In this document: piece by piece, positions 49,756-61,446 of the stretch
Layout of the letters: the number at the start of each line of letters is the position of its first letter
How positions within the stretch are numbered: the stretch's first letter is position 1
Assembly: GCA_030374765.1 (NCBI GenBank)
Contig: JARGXX010000037.1
Span: forward strand, 310,001-374,000
Direction: 5' to 3'
DNA from: Agarophyton chilense
Lineage: Eukaryota > Rhodophyta > Florideophyceae > Gracilariales > Gracilariaceae
DNA length: 64,000 nucleotides
Translations under genes and position numbers: made by a program
Notes under the pieces: generated by a model
Database searches by the model: none
What the model was told of the DNA's origin: nothing
The model's input: only the letters and a program-made list of their open reading frames with translations

Positions 49756-52700
49756 CCTCTCACCTTCCAAAAACCACGATTGACGCTTGCATTGGTGGAT
49801 GGGGAAACTTCTGCACTGGTACGGTTCAGATGCTCGAAATATGTCTGGGCTATTTTTTGGGTGATACCTCGAGCTTATGGATAGAATTGTATCGCCTCAT
49901 ACTACTTTGGAAACGCATCCCAGTTAAAAGCAAGCGGGAAGCACTAAAATACTCACGACCCTGAACATTCACCAATGTTTGATGATTTTTAGGAACCCCT
50001 TTTCCGTGCAACGCAGCGAGAACAGACGTCACATTGTGATGCGTAAGTTTAGAATTGTGCTGATGAAAAGCCAGCCGGTTGCACTGAGGATTGATGATTG
50101 TGTCAATTTTTATCCCAATTCAATCAACGAACAAGTTTGGTGGGAGCGATGTGACTGGTTTCGATGTAACACCGTTTCGAAACGGAACATCAACATACAA
50201 AAGCGGTGGACGCGAACAGAAAAGACGCTTCCGGTTTCATTTTGAAAGCATGCTGTCCGCTTTAGTGTCACGCAGTCTCATCCATAAACGATGATGTCTA
50301 TAGCAATCAACAATACAATACCTTCCCAGCTGATGAAGAGGATGATCGCAAAGTTTTCCAATCTGCCACACCGGAAAGGGTCATAGGTTTGACAACGATG
50401 GTAGGTGAAAATCGTACCTCAGCAGACGGCTCCATCCAGCATTGAGCCAGCAGTATTATCAAGCAATGGGGACAGAAAACTCGTGATTGGATGTGATGCT
50501 AGCAATGCTGGAGAAAGCCCGCGAATCATCGCTTGGAGGCATGCGTGTGCAGCGAATCGGAAACCAATCGGATTGCTTTCCACTTGCAGGCTCCAATATG
50601 AGTGGTCGGCACGTTGCGCAGATGCGAAGTTGTTTGAGATTGCCGTGCAGTTTCCCCCTCCGAATGCTCTTGGCTTGCTCCTTACTCTCCAACGTCATGA
50701 AAATGCATTCGCTCACTGCCGATCCACTTCAAGAGTCACGTGCTCATTGGATTTTGGCTGTTGTTTCCTGCGTGAACCAGTGCTAATCTCGCGTTCTCTC
50801 ACCATCACAACAAGGCTTGTAGCGGCATTGTTTTACCCAATTCATTGGCAGTGACAGTTTAGTTTGAATCGATTTGCATTGAGCAGTCCTGCAGCCTATC
50901 AAAGATGATTTCATATGCATTCTATCTCTTAATTTTGCTTCCGTCGACCAAAAGAGCAGAATTCGCAACTGTCTTTCAACATTCATAGATCCATCTGTAT
51001 ATTCCAGAGTATTCCGTTTGTGTTGACGTCACGATATATGCACAAGCCCCATGCACCAGACATTTATGCGCTGGTTCACTTCTTTGTCACGGAAAAGGAA
51101 CCTCTGGCTTAGGATTAGATGATCCTCTTCAAAATATTTGCCGACCATTTTTTCTTCTTCTCACTTGTTCGGTAACTAGTTGCGGTTAGTCGCATTTGAA
51201 AAGCTCCTGAGGCAATTGGGACTCGTGGCTTTCAACACTAGCTCAACCATCTATCCATACCCACTTTATTTCCTACTGGTCCATTCGTTGGCTTCTCGAC
51301 CAAGAGCCCAGCCAGGCAGTGCCGCTTCGGAAAGTAACCCTCCTTACAGAGTATGGTTCGGCTCTATTTCCTGCCGTGCGATTACAAATGTCTGGCCGTG
51401 AAACTGGTCGATAGTTGGTGTTTCTCGCTCGCTAGATAGATACATATCGTTGTATCCAAGGTACACGAATGAGCCTCCAGCCCGCACGGGCCCTTATGAT
51501 CCAGCACACTCAGCGGAAGCTCTCTCTCAGCCTCTCTCCTGATCAGCGCTAGATGCGTTCTTTTGCCGTCCAGCAATTCATCCGAGTGATCAGCCGCGAA
51601 ACGATACTGCCCACGACCACAGTGCCCAGTTCATTTTTATCAACGTACTGGAGACCCAGCTCTTGACTGAGGCTGGTAATCATGAATAGCTCCCGCATAG
51701 ACAATGCTCCAATATCGAGCAGCGCTGCAGTTTTCCCTGCTAGAGTAAGACTTGGAGGATTGCGTCATCTTTTTACATACTACAGTGCACCAGATCGGCG
51801 CGTTTGAGCCATGACATTTAGCAACAGCGGTTGAAAGACGTGCTTGGCACATCTATCGAGACACGATTGGTTGCTGACTGTCGCGCACCGTCTTCTTCTC
51901 CTTGCGTCAACATATCGCTATTAATTAGTGATGGTAACGAATCACATCCCTCCCCCGGTAATTCGACGTGCTGTTCTCAATGCCATTTATCACTGATTAA
52001 GGACAATGACTGGTGTTGTTCTGAAACGAAGTCTTTTGTTTCTGTTCCTTTAAACATAGCCTGAGCTATGAGACGTGACTTGCTTTGTTTCATCACGGCA
52101 GAATTATTTTGTTTACGAGCTGGTCCCTCCTCTCTGAGCTCATGTCCCTAGATTTGGCTTTCTATCCAATAAGACCCAAGTTCATTTGCAATGTTGGTGG
52201 CTCCCAACGTCATCCCGGTGCTAGACAGTGATCAATGATAATTTATGCTCTCTATCACGCTTCAACCTTCCTGACATAAAAAAAAGTCGGGGTTAGTCTA
52301 GAGCTATCAGTCGAAAAGCAGAACATGCATCGACTACCACTGGGCTCCCGAGACAAAGTTTCATTATGCACAGATCATAGACATTCCCACTGTCATTGAA
52401 ACCGGGGAGACTTGTATGCTTGCTTTGTTCCTCCAACCACGCTCCAACCTACCTTTCACTGAACGTTGACTTTGGACGTAGGACTTCTGGTTGACTCTGC
52501 TCCGCACACTTTCTGCATGCACTGGGAGGAGAGAGAAGGAGACACGTTGGGAAGTAAGCTGTTCTTGCTGGGGGCGTAATTCGCCATTCGCACGTTGTTT
52601 TAGCGATAGACAAAGAGGGTTAGAACTCCACAACAATACTGACGTCATATCATCCAGCTCGTGACGGCCTAGAATATCATATACAACAGTAATATGATCC

Positions 52701-53419
52701 AATCAAGAAATAGAGAAGGAGTGGGGGGGAAGGTGAACACTGAGACCCTGTTAGCGAAAGAACTCGAGTGCCCTTAAAGAGCGGTGTTTCATTGCGAACG
52801 ACGTTTAGTACAATCTAGCATCACATTCGAACAAAGATTGCCTCTCTCTGTGTAGGATACTAATATCTTGTTTCTCGACTGAACGCATATTTTGATTCCC
52901 TTCGATTACAAAGAAGATAGCAATATGTTCGAAGCATTCGAGTTTCAACATTCTTCCGGGAAAATGGGCGAGCCATCGCGTGGCAGTTGGACAAACAAAA
53001 ACGATGAGGATGTGAGAAAGACCAGACCAAAAAGTAAGGTAAAGAAGACCAGAATTGGAACACAAGAAGCTACCCCGGCAGAGGCAGCAAACAGACCAAT
53101 TATGTCTCCTATTCCGTTCTATTAGTCGCGTTATTCGGTGGAAAAATGGCCCTTGGGGATGCAATAATGGACGGATGTCAAAGCGAGCTGGAGATACATT
53201 TCTTGGCTGCAGAGCAAGCTTTAGCATTGCCTAATTGTTAGAGAAAGCCTTTCCAGAGGCAGAATGCGATGTGTCCACCCACACCATGAGCTTGGATAAC
53301 TTACAGTCTGTACTCCTCCATTACGGCATATGCCAAACAAGTTCGCATTTCGTCGTATTCTTCTCTTTCTGCGTCTCTTGGAAATCAAGGTATATGACCG
53401 CGTTTAACGTGACTAATTC
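49756..53419. other. Intergenic, about 3.7 kb
   Basis: The longest gene-poor stretch before the retrotransposon. Frames of 60-149 codons on both strands, none recognised. One small frame at 52925-53125 has protein-like composition and is listed separately. Confidence 0.5.
52925..53125 (+). CDS. Possible small hydrophilic protein (66 residues)
   Basis: ATG at 52925 heads a frame with an acidic/aromatic start, a lysine/arginine-rich centre (RKTRPKSKVKKTR) and a proline-containing end (MSPIPFY). Composition is protein-like and less chance-like than its neighbours, but no family is recognised. A longer frame overlaps on the other strand. Confidence 0.25.
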   Translation: MFEAFEFQHSSGKMGEPSRGSWTNKNDEDVRKTRPKSKVKKTRIGTQEATPAEAANRPIMSPIPFY

Positions 53420-56400
53420 TTAAGCACTCCCAGCTTTGCTTGCTATTAAAGCCAATATTTTGTGTAAGATTGCGACCGAGATACGGATAGCCGCGCCCCC
53501 GAAGTCCACGCTTGCCGCGCCGTTTTCGACTAATTTCTCAACCATTTGAGGCCAAATTGGAATTGCGACATACGGAATTGCTTGGGCGTCTCTTTTTTGA
53601 ATTGATTGTATAGCCCGTGGAACATCGATTATTGTTACTTTTCCATTTCCATGGCGGCCATCGACGTCAACAGCGAAGGGCCTTCCTTTGACCGTGCCAA
53701 AACTAACGCGAGCTTTCAAAGCGTTAGAAAATCGAACCTTGTAAGCGGTGGGATCAGGCGGCAAAGCCGTCTGAATGGCAAGAATCATGGGCAAACTCAT
53801 TTCTAGCAACTCGCCAAACCTCTTGCCCATTTCCATGGCGCTTTCCTGTAGTATTTCTTCGACCAAGGGAATAAACTGGTGCGCTAGTAGTGAGTGCCTC
53901 GGAGTTGCCTCAACCTCTACGACACGTTTGCCCAGCCGGACAGTAAAATGTATACCGTTTGACTGCACCTCCACGTGAGAAGGTAACTTTCGCACCACTT
54001 CGTAAGCTGAAGATTCCGTGCTCAGCCCTTTAATCAGAGCTGCAGCTGTTCTGGTCCGGAGCAAGTCCCTTGCAAATTCGTACGCGGTTCTTGGATTGTG
54101 ATCTGGATATTTAAACCTCAAGACGCGAGTTCTCGGGCAATACGTCACTATTTGCCCTCGACAGTTAAGTTCTTCAAATTGTTCGTTAGCTAGAGTTAGT
54201 ACAATTTCCCACCCCCCTTCTTCGTGCAAGATCATATGCACATCTTCTGCTTCCATAGGTGCGACCTTAAGTTTCAGCGGAGTTCGATGCGGCGAGTGTA
54301 ACCGAAGATCACCATCTAATGGATTTCCAAGTTTAAGAACCTCAAATTCGCGTAACAAGTTATCTCGTCTTATTCGCAAATCAATAAGTATTTTCATGAA
54401 AGTCCAGTTTCTCATCACACTTGCACTATTTTGAAATTCATTCGTCCATTTCGGGACGTTGTCGTGAAGCGAACACCGACCTTGGATAAAGGCGAGCGCA
54501 TCTGAGGAAGTAGAAAACATTAATGGCATACTTCTGGCACGCTTCGATACAGAGAGCCCAGGATACACGAAAGGTTCATCGTCTTCATCGGCTACAGACG
54601 CGAGAGTCATAAATCTACGAGGACGCTTTTTCTCGATCGCAGAAAACGGCGGCTGTATCCGCTGATCTCCCTTCGAGACTTCCGGTTCTTCAACAGCGGC
54701 CGGGCCAGGGGGCCAGCAATTCATGAGGTCGTTGCCCCCGCCTAATACATTTCTCATCGTGACTTCTCTCTGAAGAAGCTTATTTGCTCTGGAAATAAGT
54801 TCTTCCAGAACCCGGGAGGAATCATATAGTTCCTTTCCGAAAAACCTTTCCTCATCCCACAACTTCTTTCTCAGATCATCGGATAGGGCATCTGTCCTTA
54901 ATAGGGCTTGGCTTAATGATCCTTTGGTACGCACGAAGAAACCGCCAGATTTCAAGGAAATCCCAAATAGAATCCCAACGCCTTGCTCGTCGAAGCAAAC
55001 CACCAAAGATGTCGTTGCCCGCCCAGAGCAGTTCACACTCATACTCACGTTCTTCCCTGCCTTGGGCTGAACAGCTTCGCATATTCTTTGTAGTTCATGT
55101 ACAGCACGAATGCGGCAGCAGTCGAGCAAAAGCTCCTCCACGTTGATACTCTTAACCGAAAAAGATGGGTCGACCGGCCCCGCAGGTAGTTCACCTTCGT
55201 GCCCAACGCAAAGAATACTGTTAGTCAGAGAGCTTGCTTCACGATTACCAACACTCGCAATGGTCATTTTGGACCTCATATGGGACCGCAGCCAGTAGCG
55301 GATCTCCACGGAGGAATTACTTTGCTTGTCCGCACCCACTCCACTAACGGAAACATCCGCCGACTTCCACAGCTGGGTTGAATGAAGTGCAAAAGCTTGC
55401 GCTCGCACGTGATTCATGGCAAGCAAGCCACAACACTCAAAACTCATTGCCTGAGAAAGACACAACAACATTTTTGGAATTGGATTTGCGTCAGCGCTGG
55501 CTCTCGCTTCTTCGTAAGCCCAGATCATACGATCACTGAGCATTTGTCGAAGCGGTTCTTTATGTTCAGCGCGCAGGGGAACCGGTCTTTCGCGGTCATG
55601 AAACTTGGATCGAATGGCACTCGGAGCGTCTGGGTGTGAATCAACAAGAATACGAAATCGGAGAAGAACAACAAACGCTTGATCAACTTTGAGTTTATCC
55701 AAAATAACATCAGCTGTCCAGGCATGGGGCACGCCAATGCGGACGGCGACCGCGCAAGGTTCAACACCAGCTTTAATGAGTTCGACGCCTTCGGGGAGCG
55801 AATCACAGATGACATGTCTGGTCGTCGTACGAAGCCGTTCGATGGCATCTTTGGTAACCTCCTCGTCCTCGTCATCATCATCGTCAGATACTGTTGAGTC
55901 AAAAGAAACGGTTTTTGAGGCCTTTTGAAGCTTCTTCAGGGCGTCCAAATCACTTTTAAAGCTGGTTGACTGCGTTACAGTGTTTGAGGCATCAGCTGTT
56001 TGTGTTGGACTCGTAAGCATACATACGTCCTCCGCACGCTTAATGTCGTTTCGTTTTGTTAAAATGGTATCTTTGTCACAGTTGGCTGGGGGGAAAAAGA
56101 CGCGCGATATAGTGCGTAGGTCACGTTTTGTATCAAGGCCGATGGCAGTCTCGATAATTTTCGGAACTCGGTTGAAACTGGGTGCACCACTAAGAACCTG
56201 CGCCGCTTCTTGGATGGCTGAGGGATGATCGGCGGCCGCGCGCGATGTAGCAGAAACTTGCCACAAGGTGTCAGCATCAAGAGTAAACACGGTACTTCTC
56301 TCCTGACACACGTTACGGGCAAGTCGCGCAGAACTGTGAAACGCGGAGTAGGCCATATACCATTTGACAGCAGCAGAGAGACGCGCAAATCTATGTCGGA

Positions 56401-56551
56401 TGTTGAGAATGGTATCCAAAAGGCGCGATTGACGGTCCTCTGGTTCATAGTCTGCAAGAGAGTCAAGAATGGCGTGTAGCTCCTTGTACGAGTTTTGGAC
56501 TACATCATGGGTTAGGCGTGACAAAGGAATGTCCGGTCGTTCCCCTTCCAT
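53420..56551 (-). CDS. MED14: Mediator complex subunit 14 (RGR1 family)
   Basis: MED14 is the backbone subunit that holds the Mediator head, middle and tail together for RNA polymerase II transcription. The 1043-residue protein starts with the family signature: IPLSRLTHDVVQNSYKELHAIL, then LDTILNIRHRFARLSAAVKWY (residues 8-65). The rest is divergent, as usual for MED14, with an acidic serine-rich insert (about 215-235) and long alpha/beta repeats. No intron is visible. The ATG at 56551 is the first in frame. It ends about 840 nt from the retrotransposon's 3' repeat on the other side of its promoter. Confidence 0.85.
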   Translation of the reverse strand: MEGERPDIPLSRLTHDVVQNSYKELHAILDSLADYEPEDRQSRLLDTILNIRHRFARLSAAVKWYMAYSAFHSSARLARNVCQERSTVFTLDADTLWQVSATSRAAADHPSAIQEAAQVLSGAPSFNRVPKIIETAIGLDTKRDLRTISRVFFPPANCDKDTILTKRNDIKRAEDVCMLTSPTQTADASNTVTQSTSFKSDLDALKKLQKASKTVSFDSTVSDDDDDEDEEVTKDAIERLRTTTRHVICDSLPEGVELIKAGVEPCAVAVRIGVPHAWTADVILDKLKVDQAFVVLLRFRILVDSHPDAPSAIRSKFHDRERPVPLRAEHKEPLRQMLSDRMIWAYEEARASADANPIPKMLLCLSQAMSFECCGLLAMNHVRAQAFALHSTQLWKSADVSVSGVGADKQSNSSVEIRYWLRSHMRSKMTIASVGNREASSLTNSILCVGHEGELPAGPVDPSFSVKSINVEELLLDCCRIRAVHELQRICEAVQPKAGKNVSMSVNCSGRATTSLVVCFDEQGVGILFGISLKSGGFFVRTKGSLSQALLRTDALSDDLRKKLWDEERFFGKELYDSSRVLEELISRANKLLQREVTMRNVLGGGNDLMNCWPPGPAAVEEPEVSKGDQRIQPPFSAIEKKRPRRFMTLASVADEDDEPFVYPGLSVSKRARSMPLMFSTSSDALAFIQGRCSLHDNVPKWTNEFQNSASVMRNWTFMKILIDLRIRRDNLLREFEVLKLGNPLDGDLRLHSPHRTPLKLKVAPMEAEDVHMILHEEGGWEIVLTLANEQFEELNCRGQIVTYCPRTRVLRFKYPDHNPRTAYEFARDLLRTRTAAALIKGLSTESSAYEVVRKLPSHVEVQSNGIHFTVRLGKRVVEVEATPRHSLLAHQFIPLVEEILQESAMEMGKRFGELLEMSLPMILAIQTALPPDPTAYKVRFSNALKARVSFGTVKGRPFAVDVDGRHGNGKVTIIDVPRAIQSIQKRDAQAIPYVAIPIWPQMVEKLVENGAASVDFGGAAIRISVAILHKILALIASKAGSA

Positions 56552-57388
56552 GATTCACAGCGCGAAAGGAAGGTGTCTTCCGAGCGGATCGGAAGGAGTG
56601 ACGCCACTGGGCGCCACAGGCGCGAGGAAAACGCGCAATGACGGATGGTTGCAGCGACTAACTGCTGGAGCGGCGGGAGAAATGGTGTGACGACGGGTTG
56701 AAATGCGCAGCGCAGCAAGAGCGACAATGGAAAGAAGCTCTTACAGAAGACAGAAGGGTGATAACGGTTTCGTGACAGGCGACGTTGAAAGACAAACAGC
56801 AACACGGACGCTTGGTCGGACGGAATGGTTGAGCCAGAGGGGGGGTTGCGGACGGACTCGTGTGATCTCAGTAGAAGCAAGAAATGGCGAGCGACAAAGA
56901 CGCCAAATTTTGAGTTATGCACCGCAAGGCTGTTGGAAACGAAGAAAGCGAGAAAGCGCACGGCGAAGAGAAAGCAGCGCGCGAGGACGACGACAACGAC
57001 GACGACGACGGTGCGAGGTCGGGGCGTACGCATCCACAGCGCGCCGGGGGTGGGAATCAGACTTGCAAGTCAGACGCGCAAAGGGCGCAGCTGCGCTCGC
57101 CGCAGCGATTAACAGTAGGGTTCCAACTGTGCAGCGTGAATTTCAAAACGCAGCTGTTCGAAACCCCGCGGCCAATCACACCGCGCCTTCCCGTAGCTTA
57201 CTGCTCATTCTGTCAGCCCCAGAACTGGCCAATCAATGCGTTGCTCCTGAGTGAAGACAAATGTACTGTTTACTGAAAACTAAGGATATCGACGAAAGTA
57301 AGATTTTCGTTGACTGGAAGAATCGCAGATTCTCAGAGAGAGAATTGACATGTTGACTCGGTACACTGTGTAGGGGAGAGGTGGGGGA
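56552..57388. other. MED14 upstream region
   Basis: 837 bp up to the retrotransposon. Contains a GAC trinucleotide tract (about 56988-57010). The frames here are GC-rich chance frames. Confidence 0.5.
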
Positions 57389-57548
57389 GAGAGAAAGACA
57401 TACCGGTATAGCCGACGCGCGTCTCGGCTGCTCCGGCGTGCTTAAATGCGCCGTGCGGCCAGGACGAGCGGCATGCTGACAGTCATTACAGCAGCGCTCT
57501 ATTCCCCGTGAGTCTTCACAACTATACACAATTGTACATTAAAATGAA
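57389..57548 (-). repeat. 160-bp direct repeat, 3' copy
   Basis: Matches 61447-61606 at 155 of 160 positions without gaps (constant offset 4058). It contains the last ~16 codons and the stop of the YR frame, so the 3' repeat doubles as coding sequence. Confidence 0.95.
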
Positions 57549-58556
57549 GACCAAAGTAGAGTGGAGATGGTAACGTCGACGAAGGTCGCATGTGACCAAA
57601 AAAACAATACGAATGGTGGGTGACAGAAATCCGAGTGTCCCGGTATGTGCGGAACATAAGTTCCGAAGCCCATTCCAGGCGCTGCATGACCCAGTCGCGA
57701 GGAAATCCAAGGTTGGGAAGCTCGTTATAACCACCGATACGCAAACTATGGCCCTTGTAGATGCAGCGCGGCGGAGCTGACGTGAGGGTCAGTCGAAGGG
57801 CCACAGTTAAGCTAGACTGCAAGCTCGCGCCACCAAGCGTAGGCTGCGAGGATATATCGAAGAAGCCCGGGCTAGCCGGACGGAATGTGCGCCACTTCTC
57901 AAACAGAGCGATCGGGTTGTCGGTAGTCCACGAAGGGTTAGCAGGGTAGTCGAGGCAGAGAGGACGAGGAATCTTGTGGCCCTTCCGCTTAGTGATTGTG
58001 ACGGAGACACACTTTGAGCCGACATGTACATCGGCTGAGGTGATGAACCGAAGGGAGACGGAGAGAAGTTGGAAGAAAAACGCGAAGACAACAGCCACAC
58101 AGTGCCCCACCTCCACGACAGAAGCGCACGCCATGCCGCAACGTACCACGCGATGGACGAAGGACGCCGGACACCCAATGCGCATAGGTTCCGTTGCCGA
58201 CTTGGCCCCGTGCCGCCGTCGGTAGGCGCGGACCAGTGCGCGCACGAGCGGGGTCTGCGTTGGAGTCCGAAGTTGGTGCAGCTCGTGGTAGCGCGATATT
58301 GCAGTGATGTACTGCGGCAGCGACGCGGGAGAGATCCGACCAGACAGGGACAAGAAGCCGACGTAAGGGAGCACGTCCCCTTCGGTAGCCGGAAGGGGCA
58401 ACGGTCTTCCTCATCGCAGAAGGCCAGCCACGCACGCAGTTGGCTAACGCGATTGTCCCACGTGCTGGACGCCCAGGTGTCCACGGACAACAGCCTAGCA
58501 GCCTCGGCAGCACCGCCCGTCACCGAGTGTTCGCCCGTCGCCGCGAGGACGGTCAT
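57499..58556 (-). pseudogene. Tyrosine recombinase (YR) of the retrotransposon, one frameshift
   Basis: Integrates the cDNA circle. The ATG at 58556 overlaps the RNase H stop as ATGA, so re-initiation is likely. The N-terminal part (58556 to about 58385: a core-binding SAM-like region with WDNRVSQLRAWLAF) and the catalytic part (about 58380-57499) are in different frames; one base appears missing near 58382 between CPFRLP and EGDVLPYV. In the catalytic part HSLRIGG gives His-x-x-Arg, followed by RLEWASELMFRTYRD with the Trp and the nucleophile Tyr. The first catalytic Arg is not evident: where it is expected (FFFQLLSVSLRFITSADV) Leu or Gln seems to stand. Probably inactive. Confidence 0.8.
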
Positions 58557-59580
58557 GCGGATGCCTGTGGAAAAGGCGTCCCGAAGTTGATCCTTGCGAC
58601 GACTAGGTTCCACTTCGGGTTGACTCGCCGGGCGCCCCGTAGCAGGGGCCGGTCCGGGCATGGTAACAAGACGTCGAACGCGCTGGATAGCTGCTCGAGC
58701 TGACGGAACCAAAGCTGGGCTGGCCAGTAGGGCGCCAGCAGCACTCCGCTGGCGTGTTCCGCTTGGATCTTGTGGAGGACGTGCGGCAAAAGGTCGAACG
58801 GTGGGTTCCACAGTCTGGCTCGCCCATCGTCCCAAGGCTCCGCCAAATGCGTAGCCAGGTAACGCCGGCGCGCCGGGTAGGTGTCGCCCAGCGGACGGTC
58901 GGCGAAGACGACGGAATCCAGCTTGTGCTCCATCTTGATGGATGCCACCACCCGCTCCGTCGCTCGCAGGTCGCTCGGGTCCCATGTGCGGGACAGGGCG
59001 TCGGCGTAGCGGTTGACAGCCGAAGGGAGCCAGCACGCTTCGATAAAAACTCCGAGGGCCGTCATGAGACGGTGCAGCCGCCGGAGCTCGCTCATCATCG
59101 GCTTGGAAGAGCTTACCATGGCGTTGATGATGTAGACGACGGCCGCGTTGTCCTCGTGCCGGAGCAGCTGCCGCACGCTCGGCTTGTTGACGTAGCGCGC
59201 GAAGGAGCGCGCCAGTAGGAGGCGGACCGCCTGCAACTCGCGCAACGTGATGGAGTGCAAGCGGTCCTCCGCCGTCCAGAAGCCTTGCGCTGTCCATTGC
59301 CCAGGCGAGCCTGCCGTCTCGTCAGTACCAAGAGTGCCGCCGTACCCAACATCTGCGGCGTCGCTGTGAAGCGTGAGCGCCGGGCGCGCCGGACGCAAAT
59401 CGCGGCCCTCACCGCGCGTCATCGACCGCCAAAAGTGCAAGTCGCGCAGCGACTGGCGCGAGAGTCGCACCCTGCCAGGGGCCCGCCGAAGGGGAGTCGC
59501 ACCTCCCCGGGGAGCTCCATCAGCCGAAATTAGCGGCAAACAGTGGAATTTTGTCGCTCCTCTCGCTCGGCGGCGGCCAT
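58553..59580 (-). pseudogene. RNase H domain of the retrotransposon
   Basis: Continues the polymerase protein in the -1 frame relative to RT; the changeover lies between about 59580 and 59530. A connector (RLSRQSLRDLHFWRSM) typical of DIRS RT-RNase H linkers is followed by the four acidic residues of RNase H: LHSDAADVGYGG, TLRELQAV, HEDNAAVVYIIN and NRYADALSR. About 120 residues beyond the RNase H domain have no assigned function. It stops in the ATGA overlap with YR. It is listed as a pseudogene only because of the frame break; the domain itself looks intact. Confidence 0.82.
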
Positions 59581-60645
59581 GTCGAAATACAGTGACCGAC
59601 TGTAGAAGCGAGCGAGAGGCAGAGCGAGGCCGAGAGAGACGCAAACGCCGCAAAAGTGTCGAAGGACGCGCAGAGGCACGAGCCTCCGATTCCTCCGCGC
59701 CACTGCAAGGAGCTTCTCCGCCAGGCGCCGCACGCGCGCGACCTTCTCGTCCGCAACGTAGATGCGCATCGCGACCGTATCGACGTGCACGCCGAGGTGG
59801 TCGAGCCGCTGCGAGCCCGACCAGCAGCCCTTTGTGGGGTGCCGAGAGAGCCCCAGCGACGCCAGAACGTCGCTCAACGTCGCCCGCGCCCGCGCGCAGT
59901 CAGCCGGCGTGGACGCAACTCCCGGTGCCGCCGGCGCCAGCAGGAAATCGTCGATGTAGGGTAGTATTCGCCACCGCAGTCGATCGCGGACGTAGCGCAC
60001 AAGCGGACGCATCAGCTTGGTGAACCAGCGCGCGGACGGCCCCCAACCGAAGGGGAGCGCCACGCAGCGGTAGTACTCGTTGTTGTAGCGGAAGATGAAG
60101 AAGTCCTTCATGTCGGGATGCAGGCGGAGATGACGGTAGCCGCCTTTGATGTCGAACGACATGAGATGGTCTCCTTTCTCCAGCTGCAGCGCGAAAGACG
60201 TCAACGTTTCCATGCGCACACCTTGCTTGGGCCAATGTTTGCTCTGACGCGATAAGTTGATAACGAACCGCGCTTTCCGTCCGCTTCCTTCGCCCGTCCA
60301 CGTCGTGAAGGCAGAGGACACCATCTTGCCCTCCGCCACGCACTCCTTGGCGTATCCTTCAGTGATACGCTCGTAGACGCCGGTCCTTAGACAGGCAGCG
60401 AGGTCGGTTAGGGCGTACGCCCTATCTTCCTCGCTTTGCGGAACATCCCGAAGTACAACGCCATCCCTGAAGGGTACGGTAGGCATCTCCCTTATGCCAT
60501 ACCGGATAGCGCGAGTCAAGTACTCCGAGGCGCCCAGCTGAGACCGCCATCGGTCCCAACGGTGGGCGACTTGGTTCCACAGGGGTCGTTCCATCTGTAC
60601 CCTTGCGGCCACGGGCGGCGTCAACGCCTCCGTTGCGTCCGTCAC
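59530..60645 (-). pseudogene. Reverse transcriptase of the retrotransposon
   Basis: Copies the element RNA into DNA. The 371-codon frame covers the full palm: SFDIKGGYRHLRLHP (catalytic Asp), LPFGWGPSARWFTKLM, the YIDD active-site box (LPYIDDFLLA), and the LGLSRHPTKG and DHLGVHVDT segments. It overlaps the end of the gag-like frame by a few bases in the -1 frame, and its own head lacks ATG, so it is made by frameshifting, re-initiation or not at all. It runs into a stop at 59530 while RNase H continues in another frame. Confidence 0.88.
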
Positions 60646-61374
60646 TCTGACTGGTCAGAGCCGGCGGCAGCGTTACCGTTCCACTTCTTCTTCTTCTTAG
60701 ACCCGGCGCCTTGCACCCTCGCCTTGGCGAGGACCTTGGCAGCCTCGATCTCAATCTTAGCATTGAGCGTATCGCGCGCCTGACGATGAGCATCTGAATA
60801 CAACATGTCGGTCGTCTGCTCCATCAAGAACGACATCTGCCGAGCAGTTTCGACTCCGTGTTCATTGATGTCCCTGAAATACTGCCCGCGCATCATCAGG
60901 ACCTCTCGGACTGCTTTCATAGCCTCCTCGGCTAAGGCGAGCCGCTTGACAAACGTCTCATCGTTGCCGTCGAAGGTGCGGGCGATGTTCATCGCACTGG
61001 TTGCCATGTCCGCCCACACTCCGGCGGCGTTAATATACTCTTATTCCTTCGCCGATCGGCGATCCTTGTTCTTCAGCGTCGTGAGGAATGCGTCCATCTG
61101 CGGCTTGAAGAAGCCCATGTGGCTAACAGGCACAGGAGGCTCCCCGCGCAAAGAGACTGCCCTCACCGACGATATTCAACGCATTGAGCTCTTGCACCAC
61201 TTCTGCCTGTTGCAGCCTCGTGGGCTGCGCCGTCGCCCACAGCGCACGCAACTGCGCCGTTGTGCCACCAGCACCGCGAAGTGTGGCGTTGGCGATGTCC
61301 CGGTCGGGCAGGGCTAGCGGGTTGGCTGGCTGCTCTGTCGGTCCGGCGAGCCCGGGGCGTGGTTGATCGCTCAT
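60642..61374 (-). pseudogene. Gag-like region of the retrotransposon, broken
   Basis: Two open pieces: 61374-61123 (ATG, Pro/Ala-rich, 83 residues) and 61019-60642 (125 residues, helical, ending in a lysine run then SDQSE). Between them the reading frame shifts by one base and one in-frame TAA is present. Position directly before RT, helical character and basic tail are what suggest Gag; no zinc knuckle is present. Confidence 0.6.
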
Positions 61375-61446
61375 GTTGATGCGTTGCGGCACTTTGTTCG
61401 TGCGCAGTAGAAGATGTCACCGCCAGAGTTTGGGGTAGTTCTCGAG

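Noticed and set aside
50405-50854. 149-codon plus-strand frame
   Set aside because: No recognisable domain and competing frames of equal quality on the other strand.
57807-59297. 496-codon minus-strand frame through the retrotransposon
   Set aside because: Only its short stretch around 58556-58385 is the YR N-terminus; the rest is a shifted reading of RNase H and YR.
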